Below the pieces are notes generated by a model. The model searched no databases and was not told where the DNA came from. It worked only from the letters and a program-made list of their open reading frames with translations. This document shows positions 1-4,920 of a stretch of DNA of 6,941 bases, piece after piece; positions within the stretch are counted from its first letter, which is position 1, and the number at the start of each line of letters is the position of its first letter. Origin of the DNA: Victivallales bacterium (GTDB lineage: Bacteria > Verrucomicrobiota > Lentisphaeria > Oligosphaerales > Oligosphaeraceae); the NCBI GenBank assembly GCA_017543165.1, contig JAFYGL010000135.1, forward strand, positions 1-6,941. The letters run 5' to 3'. The translations under genes and the position numbers were made by a program.

Positions 1-70
1 GAAGGGACGAAGGGACGAAAGAGACGAAGGGACGAAGGGACGAAAGAGACGAAGGGACGAAGATACGAAA
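1..70. repeat. GAAGGGAC tandem repeat with 25-bp higher-order period
   Basis: The stretch is built from 8- and 9-bp purine-rich units. Two GAAGGGAC units are followed by one GAAAGAGAC unit, giving a 25-bp super-unit. Positions 1-25 and 26-50 are identical copies. A third, partial copy runs from 51 to about 70 and differs at 63-64 (GG to AT). The array continues off the left edge, so its full length is unknown. No coding role is visible. It looks like an intergenic simple-sequence array. Its complement-like partner at 91-113 means a transcript could fold back on itself. Confidence 0.9.
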
Positions 71-90
71 GCCAAAGAAAACGACTCTTG

Positions 91-135
91 CCCCTTCCGT
101 CCCTTCCATCCCTGCAAGGTGGGGTCAAACTGACC
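91..135. repeat. Inverted partner of the repeat array plus a GGTCA/TGACC dyad
   Basis: Positions 91-113 are pyrimidine-rich (CCTTCCGTCCCTTCC core) and contain CGTCCCTTC at 98-106, the exact reverse complement of the GAAGGGACG unit in the 1-70 array. The flanks match less well, so an imperfect hairpin with the array is possible. Just downstream, GGTCA (123-127) and TGACC (131-135) form a perfect 5-bp dyad with a 3-base centre. Either element could be the end of a transcription unit lying left of the window, or a degraded element end. No transposase or target-site duplication supports the latter. Confidence 0.5.
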
Positions 136-255
136 TATTACGAACAGAACCTGCAAAAAATCTTGCGCATTCTGGAACACTTCCTTTCAAAACTTGTCTA
201 TACAGTTTATATTGTTTCAAAGGCAGGAATCATGTGTTTATGGAGGCCATCAAAA
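136..255 (+). promoter_or_regulatory. Leader region of the VIT/VWA gene with a weak promoter candidate
   Basis: This A/T-richer stretch precedes the first gene. TATATT at 208-213 could be a -10 box, with TTTCAA at 185-190 as a poor -35 at 17-bp spacing; TATACA at 199-204 is an alternative -10. Neither matches consensus well, and sigma-factor preferences of the likely host are uncertain. The reading frame of the downstream gene happens to remain open back to a TTG at 88. The translated 88-255 stretch has no ribosome binding site at its start, runs through repeat-related sequence and would bury the signal peptide, so it is treated as non-coding. Confidence 0.25.
241..246 (+). promoter_or_regulatory. 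Ribosome binding site that favours the ATG at 256
   Basis: TGGAGG at 241-246 lies 9 bases before ATG 256, a strong Shine-Dalgarno match at normal spacing. A second candidate, AAGGGAG at 289-295, lies 8 bases before ATG 304. The upstream start gives a signal peptide with lysines and an arginine ahead of its hydrophobic core. The downstream start would give a 17-residue signal with no lysine or arginine. This favours 256 but does not settle it. Confidence 0.55.
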
Positions 256-3200
256 ATGAAAATATCCACTTGTCGAATGGACAATTTCAAGGGAGTGTCA
301 AAAATGCACATCTTCATTCTGTTGCTTTGTTTTATTGGTGCTGTTGCCTCTGCGCAGAACATGATTCCAAGGCCGCCGCATCCGCCGATACCGCCGCTGC
401 CGCCCATTGTCGTCAAGGTGCCTGTCATTGACAATATCATGCCTGTGCAGGTGACGGATGTGGAGATAGAGGCGAATGTGGACGGCGTTCTCACCGAGAC
501 CACGGTGACTATGACGCTCCACAATCCCAACGGTCGCATTCTGGAGGGCGAACTGAACTTCCCATTGCCCGCAGGTGCAACTGTGGCGGGATATGCGCTT
601 GACATAAATGGCAAGATGGTTGACGGCGTCATTGTGGAGAAGGAGAAGGCCCGTGCCGTGTTCGACGAGGTGGTGCGGCAGGGCGTAGATCCTGGGATGG
701 CAGAGCAGGTGGGCGGCAACATGTTCCGCACGAAGGTCTATCCCATCAATGCCAATGGCGACAGGCACGTGAGGGTGCGCTATGTGGCCACCACGCTTTC
801 CGTCACAGAAAATGGAAGCCGTTCCTCCTATTATGTTCAGCCCTTGAACTTCCCCGACAAACTTGCCAGTTTCAAACTGAAATTGAACGTGGCGGCGGCA
901 ATTCAGCCGCCCAAGGTGGTGTCTGGCTCACTCGGCAATCTGGAATTCCAGAAATGGAAGACCGTATATACCGCCAATACCGAATTGAAGGACATTGCGC
1001 TGACGGAAGACCTTTACGTGGCGGTCATGACCAGGCCTGACGAATCCTTCCTGCACCAGGGAGCTAGCGACGGCAGCGACTACTTCGCCTACAACTACAC
1101 GGTTGATACGGCCAGTTTGAAGAAAAGTCTGCCACGCTCGCAGGAACCTGTGATTCTCTGGGACGCATCCATGTCCCGCGAAAAATCTGACCATGCCTTG
1201 GAAATTGCCTTCATCAAGGCGGCTTTCGGGCAGGCTGGGAAACTGACGCTTATTGCCTTCCGCAATACGCCAGAGGCGCCTGTGGTTTTTGCATCCGCGG
1301 ATGAATTGACCAAGGCACTGGAGGGTATCATCTACGATGGCGCCACCAATTTGGCCGCCGCTGTCGCCGCCATCCCTGAAAAGGCGGAGGCATATCTCTT
1401 CTCCGATGGACTGGACAATTTCTCAATGGAGGCGGCTTCCGCCAAGGCCGCGCGTTTCTGCGCCTTCACGGCGGACAAGCAGTTGAACGCCTCGGCACTC
1501 AAGGCACTGGTTGGCAATGGCTTGTTCATGGATTTGCGCGGCATCTCTACGGAGGACGCCGTCAAGTTGCTGGATATGCCACGCCCATTCCTTGCCTCCG
1601 CCACCTGCGATGGAAAGAAACTTGCCGAAGTCGCCTGGCAGTTTGACGGGGACCGCCTGGCCGTGGCGGGAAAACTGCCCGAAGGCGCCAAGAAACTGGC
1701 ATTTGAACTGTCAATTGCGGGGACAATCGTGCGCCGTGAGCTCGCCGTTGCAGAGGAGAACGGACTTGAGGCAGGAACGCTGCTACGCACCAACTACGGG
1801 CAACTCAGGATTGCGGAACTACTTGCAACAGGCGCTCCTTCGCAGGATGTTACCGCAGCTGGCAAACTCTATGGCCTTGTCACACCAGGTACATCGCTGC
1901 TGGTGCTGGACAATATCTCACAGTATCTGCGCTACAACATTCGCCCTCCAGAGAGCCTGCCCGAAATGAGGGCGCAATACGATGCACAGCACAAGGAGGA
2001 CAAGAACAGCCAGTGGGGTGAATCATTCAAACTCCAGGAGAACGACATCAAGTCTGTGCTGAATATGTGGAAGAGCCTGAATGCCTGGTATGACAAGGAA
2101 TATCCCAAGGTCGCAAATACCAGCGGGCAGGCCAAGGCTGAATCTGCGTCAGGTGGCAGAAGTGGAATATTAGGCTTCATCAGCAATGGTGTTGCGCGTT
2201 CCAGGGTGTCTGGTGCGGTGGCAGATGCCGAAGATGGTGCGGCTGTAAATCCCAGTGCGCCAGCCGCGGCACGAGAAATGTCAAAGTCCGCGCCAGACGG
2301 AAATGGCTCTGGCGGCGTAAAGATGGTGTTGCAGGCATGGGATCCCAGGACGCCGTATATCGACGCATTGAAGAATGCCAAGAAGAATGCCTACCAGGTA
2401 TATCTGGCTCAGCGCAAAGACTATGGCGCCTCTGCTGGCTTCTATATGGACTGCGCGGACTTCTTCGAGAAGGCGGGCGACAGGAAAACCGCACTCCGCG
2501 TCCTCTCCAACCTGGCGGAGATGGAACTGGAAAACAAGCAGGTGCTGCGCATACTGGGCTACAAACTGCGCTTCTGGGGCGAACTGGAGGCGTCAGCCGC
2601 CGTGTTCAAGGCAGTGCTGAAACTGGCCCCTGAGGAGCCACAGTCCTACCGCGACCTGGCACTGGTGCTGGACGATTTGGAGCGCTTCCAGGAGGCCGTC
2701 GATATGATGCTCAATGTAGTCAAGCACAGGTTTGACGGGCGTTTCCATGAGATGGAACTCATTGCATTGACGGAAATCAACCGCATGATTCTACGGGCGG
2801 AACGCAAGGGCATTGTCATCAAGAATGTTGACAAGCAGTTCATCAAGCCCATACAGACCGATATCCGCGTCGTCATCAACTGGGACACCGACATGAGCGA
2901 CATGGATTTGTGGGTGACAGACAACTTTGGCGAAAAGTGCTTCTACAGCCACCGCTTCACCTCCACGGGCGGGCGTAATTCATGGGACTTCACACAGGGC
3001 TATGGCCCCGAGGAATTCATGATTCGCAACGCAGCCAAGGGCAAGTACAAGGTGCAGACCGACTACTACGGAACCCATACCCAGAAGGTGCTTGGCCCAG
3101 TGACGCTTTATGCGGAGGTTTACACCAACTATGGACGTCCTGATGAAAGCAGGCAGTTCCTTGCATATCGGCTGGATTCCCGCAAGCAGGTCATAGATGT

Positions 3201-3435
3201 GGCCACCATCGACCATGACGGCATCAGCAAGCCAGGGCGTTACGACAAGCCATTCATGTACCAGGTCAAGAAGGGCGATACGCTGAAATCGATTGCGACG
3301 CACTTCTACGGCGATGAGAGCTATGTGGAGGACATAGTCGCCGCCAATCCTGGCATGACAATTGGCATGAAAATGGGCGCCAAACTGAAAATCGGCACCA
3401 TCATCACGCTTCCAGCCACAAGAAAGGAGAAATAG
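256..3435 (+). CDS. Exported VIT-VWA-TPR-DUF2135-LysM protein
   Basis: The product has 1059 residues (1043 if ATG 304 is used). A hydrophobic core at about 17-33 ends in AVASA before QN, a typical signal peptidase I site. A Pro-rich stretch (about 36-48) follows. A VIT domain spans about 55-181 (FPLPAGATV, then INGKMVDGVIVEKEKA). A VWA-like domain follows; its MIDAS is complete, with D303-x-S305-x-S307, T364 and D384 (FSDG). YGLVTPGTSLLVLD at 539-552 is a motif usual in VIT/VWA proteins. A Gly/Ala/Ser-rich linker covers about 618-690, then WDPRTPYI at 695-702. TPR-like helices lie at about 729-822. DUF2135 (YfaP-type) spans about 869-985, with NWDTDMSDMDLWVTD (875-889) and GYGPEEF (915-921). 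A LysM domain spans about 1002-1054 (YQVKKGDTLKSIA). Expected role (inference): metal-dependent adhesion or scaffolding in the envelope, held to peptidoglycan or another glycan by LysM. No LPXTG motif or C-terminal membrane anchor is seen. Substrate and partner are unknown. Confidence 0.9.
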   Translation: MKISTCRMDNFKGVSKMHIFILLLCFIGAVASAQNMIPRPPHPPIPPLPPIVVKVPVIDNIMPVQVTDVEIEANVDGVLTETTVTMTLHNPNGRILEGELNFPLPAGATVAGYALDINGKMVDGVIVEKEKARAVFDEVVRQGVDPGMAEQVGGNMFRTKVYPINANGDRHVRVRYVATTLSVTENGSRSSYYVQPLNFPDKLASFKLKLNVAAAIQPPKVVSGSLGNLEFQKWKTVYTANTELKDIALTEDLYVAVMTRPDESFLHQGASDGSDYFAYNYTVDTASLKKSLPRSQEPVILWDASMSREKSDHALEIAFIKAAFGQAGKLTLIAFRNTPEAPVVFASADELTKALEGIIYDGATNLAAAVAAIPEKAEAYLFSDGLDNFSMEAASAKAARFCAFTADKQLNASALKALVGNGLFMDLRGISTEDAVKLLDMPRPFLASATCDGKKLAEVAWQFDGDRLAVAGKLPEGAKKLAFELSIAGTIVRRELAVAEENGLEAGTLLRTNYGQLRIAELLATGAPSQDVTAAGKLYGLVTPGTSLLVLDNISQYLRYNIRPPESLPEMRAQYDAQHKEDKNSQWGESFKLQENDIKSVLNMWKSLNAWYDKEYPKVANTSGQAKAESASGGRSGILGFISNGVARSRVSGAVADAEDGAAVNPSAPAAAREMSKSAPDGNGSGGVKMVLQAWDPRTPYIDALKNAKKNAYQVYLAQRKDYGASAGFYMDCADFFEKAGDRKTALRVLSNLAEMELENKQVLRILGYKLRFWGELEASAAVFKAVLKLAPEEPQSYRDLALVLDDLERFQEAVDMMLNVVKHRFDGRFHEMELIALTEINRMILRAERKGIVIKNVDKQFIKPIQTDIRVVINWDTDMSDMDLWVTDNFGEKCFYSHRFTSTGGRNSWDFTQGYGPEEFMIRNAAKGKYKVQTDYYGTHTQKVLGPVTLYAEVYTNYGRPDESRQFLAYRLDSRKQVIDVATIDHDGISKPGRYDKPFMYQVKKGDTLKSIATHFYGDESYVEDIVAANPGMTIGMKMGAKLKIGTIITLPATRKEK

Positions 3436-3464
3436 GCCATTTTAGGGGTAATATCAAAACTGCC

Positions 3465-3526
3465 AATGTGGGCGCCGATTTTTATGTGGGCGCCTAGGCG
3501 GCGCCCACATGAACACGGTGCCCATT
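3465..3526. terminator. Nested double hairpin between convergent genes, possible bidirectional terminator
   Basis: The 11-mer ATGTGGGCGCC occurs directly at 3466-3476 and 3484-3494 and inverted at 3500-3510. The last two form a perfect 11-bp stem with loop TAGGC (3495-3499). Around it, 3465-3477 can pair with 3516-3526: 11 pairs, one of them G-U, with G3468-T3469 bulged. The structure sits in the 107-bp gap between the stop codons of two convergent genes, where a two-way terminator is expected. Neither strand has a clean T-run directly after the stem; the only T-run (3479-3483) is inside the structure. Termination is therefore inferred from position and stem strength. Confidence 0.55.
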
Positions 3527-3542
3527 CAGGTTGCCAATAAGT

Positions 3543-4727
3543 TTATTTCAGGAAGTATTTCATCCAGGCGTAGAAGGTGTCGCCGATTTGCCTGTAGCCT
3601 GCTGCCGCTGGGTGCACGCCATTGGTCTGCCGTGTTATTTCGGCCATATTGTCAAGATTGACGTTTTCCGTTGCAGACGGGAAGTTGTTTTCGCAATCGA
3701 GGTTGAGGCTGGTGGGGATGATGAAGACCTTTTTGTCAGCGTAGTTCTTGAATTTTTCCAGCATTGCCTGGTTGAGCGCGTGCTGGTTTTTCTTGTACTG
3801 CCAGCGTGTCTGCCCGCAGGTGTAGCTTCTGCCGAATGCGTCTTGCGAGCTTGCGCCTGGCGTCACGAGGCCCACGCCGATGATGGCGTTTGGCGCGTCC
3901 TTGCGGGCTGCTGCGATAAGTTTGTCCGCATTGTCAAGGATGGACTTGATTCTTTCTGGGCGGTTTTCATCTGTTGCGCTGAAGATGTCATTGACGCCCA
4001 GCTGGAATGTGATGAAGTCTGGCGCCTTCCCGCCATTGTAGATGTTGAAGTAGTTCTGGAAGTCCAGCGCAGGTTTGCCGTCCACCTTGTTTATGAAACG
4101 GCTGGCGATGTCGTATGGCTTCGGCTTCCCAGGTTTTTTAGGCGGCTCCGTGCGGTTGATGAATGAATCCCAGCGCCAGCCAGCCCAGCCTTCGTGGGCG
4201 ACGCCGTCGGGCTGCGGCTTGTAGCCAGGGCCGTTGGAACCCACCATTTTCACTTTCGGGTTGCCAGTCGTCTGGAAATTGGCCAGAATGCGGGTGGGAT
4301 ATACGCAGGCGTTGGTCAGGCTGTCGCCCACGATGAGGATTGAAATGTCCTTGCCTTCGCCTGCATTGTCAGGCGCCACATGGATTTTCATTGACGCCTC
4401 CGCCAGGACACCGCTTTCGTCAATTACCGTTACAGACCAGGGATAGGTGCCCACCTCATCTTTTTCTGGTGTGTAAGTCCAGCGTTTCTTGTCGTTGCGC
4501 CCCTTTGGGCAGGTTACATCGAACACATAGTTGTCCGGATTGATGACCAATACAATATTGTCAAAATAGACGTTGATCTCCTTGCCAGGCACGGCATAGA
4601 TGCATTCTGGCAGCTGCAACTGCACCTTGTTGGCTGGGGCGACAGCCGTTTGCTGAGTTTTGGGCGCTTCCTGTGCATAAAGACCTGCGACCAGAAGGGA
4701 ACAGGCGATGAGTGACTTGATCTTCAT
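3543..4727 (-). CDS. Secreted SGNH/GDSL-family hydrolase with N-terminal beta domain
   Basis: The product has 394 residues, preceded by AAGGA (4735-4739) 7 bases before ATG. Residues 1-18 form a signal peptide with cleavage expected at LYA|QE. Residues about 40-118 look like an Ig-like beta domain (AVPGKEINVYFDN to MKIHVAP), as found before SGNH domains in PVC bacteria (from memory). The hydrolase domain runs from about 127 to the end. Block I is ILIVGDSLTNA with the nucleophile S136. The block II glycine lies in HEGWAGW (178-184). Block III is GVND (244-247), supplying the oxyanion-hole Asn246. Block V is TNGVHPAAAGY with His372. The usual block V Asp, three residues before the His, is Asn369 here, so catalysis may use a Ser-His dyad or another acid. 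The likely reaction is ester hydrolysis, for example deacetylation of a polysaccharide, outside the cytoplasm; the substrate cannot be read from sequence. The gene appears to be transcribed alone. Confidence 0.9.
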   Translation of the reverse strand: MKIKSLIACSLLVAGLYAQEAPKTQQTAVAPANKVQLQLPECIYAVPGKEINVYFDNIVLVINPDNYVFDVTCPKGRNDKKRWTYTPEKDEVGTYPWSVTVIDESGVLAEASMKIHVAPDNAGEGKDISILIVGDSLTNACVYPTRILANFQTTGNPKVKMVGSNGPGYKPQPDGVAHEGWAGWRWDSFINRTEPPKKPGKPKPYDIASRFINKVDGKPALDFQNYFNIYNGGKAPDFITFQLGVNDIFSATDENRPERIKSILDNADKLIAAARKDAPNAIIGVGLVTPGASSQDAFGRSYTCGQTRWQYKKNQHALNQAMLEKFKNYADKKVFIIPTSLNLDCENNFPSATENVNLDNMAEITRQTNGVHPAAAGYRQIGDTFYAWMKYFLK

Positions 4728-4765
4728 GTTGAAATCCTTGGGTTATGTGGTTTGCGAAAATAAAC

Positions 4766-4783
4766 AAGGGTACTATCACCCTT
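4766..4783. promoter_or_regulatory. AAGGGT-N6-ACCCTT dyad over the putative -10 box
   Basis: AAGGGT (4766-4771) and ACCCTT (4778-4783) are perfect 6-bp inverted arms around ACTATC, which is the candidate -10 hexamer of the minus-strand gene. The placement would suit a repressor operator or a short 5'-leader hairpin. It is small enough to be chance. Confidence 0.3.
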
Positions 4784-4799
4784 TCGGCGAAGTTTGCAA
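4772..4799 (-). promoter_or_regulatory. Putative promoter of the SGNH hydrolase gene
   Basis: Read on the minus strand, TTGCAA (4799-4794) and GATAGT (4777-4772) are separated by 16 bp and resemble -35 and -10 boxes. Transcription would start near 4765, giving a leader of about 38 bases that contains the AAGGA ribosome binding site. Both boxes are imperfect, so this is only a candidate. Confidence 0.35.
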
Positions 4800-4920
4800 G
4801 TTGGACATTGGGTAATAACCAGGATACTGGCAACATTGCGGGACTACGCTTTTCATTTCAGCATAATCGGTTATATTTTCGCCTAAATTTCCAACGTAAA
4901 AAACACAGGTGAAAACTACT

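Noticed and set aside
113..170. Insertion-sequence end at the GGGGTCAAACTGACC stretch
   Set aside because: Only a 5-bp dyad is visible; there is no transposase, matching opposite end or target duplication in the window.
88..255. Extension of the first gene back to a TTG at 88
   Set aside because: The added residues derive from repeat-related and leader sequence, there is no ribosome binding site before 88, and the signal peptide would be displaced about 70 residues into the protein.
3240..3435. Sortase-type or membrane anchor at the C-terminus of the VIT/VWA protein
   Set aside because: There is no LPXTG-like motif, hydrophobic segment or basic tail. The end is a LysM domain followed by a few charged residues.
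3531..4166. 211-codon open frame on the plus strand
   Set aside because: It is antisense to the SGNH hydrolase, whose blocks III and V and C-terminus lie in the same stretch. It shows no recognisable domain.
4681..4727. Possible lipoprotein signal (LIAC, residues 6-9) in the SGNH hydrolase
   Set aside because: The cysteine comes too early, with only about four hydrophobic residues before it. The hydrophobic core continues beyond it to LYA|QE, fitting signal peptidase I instead.
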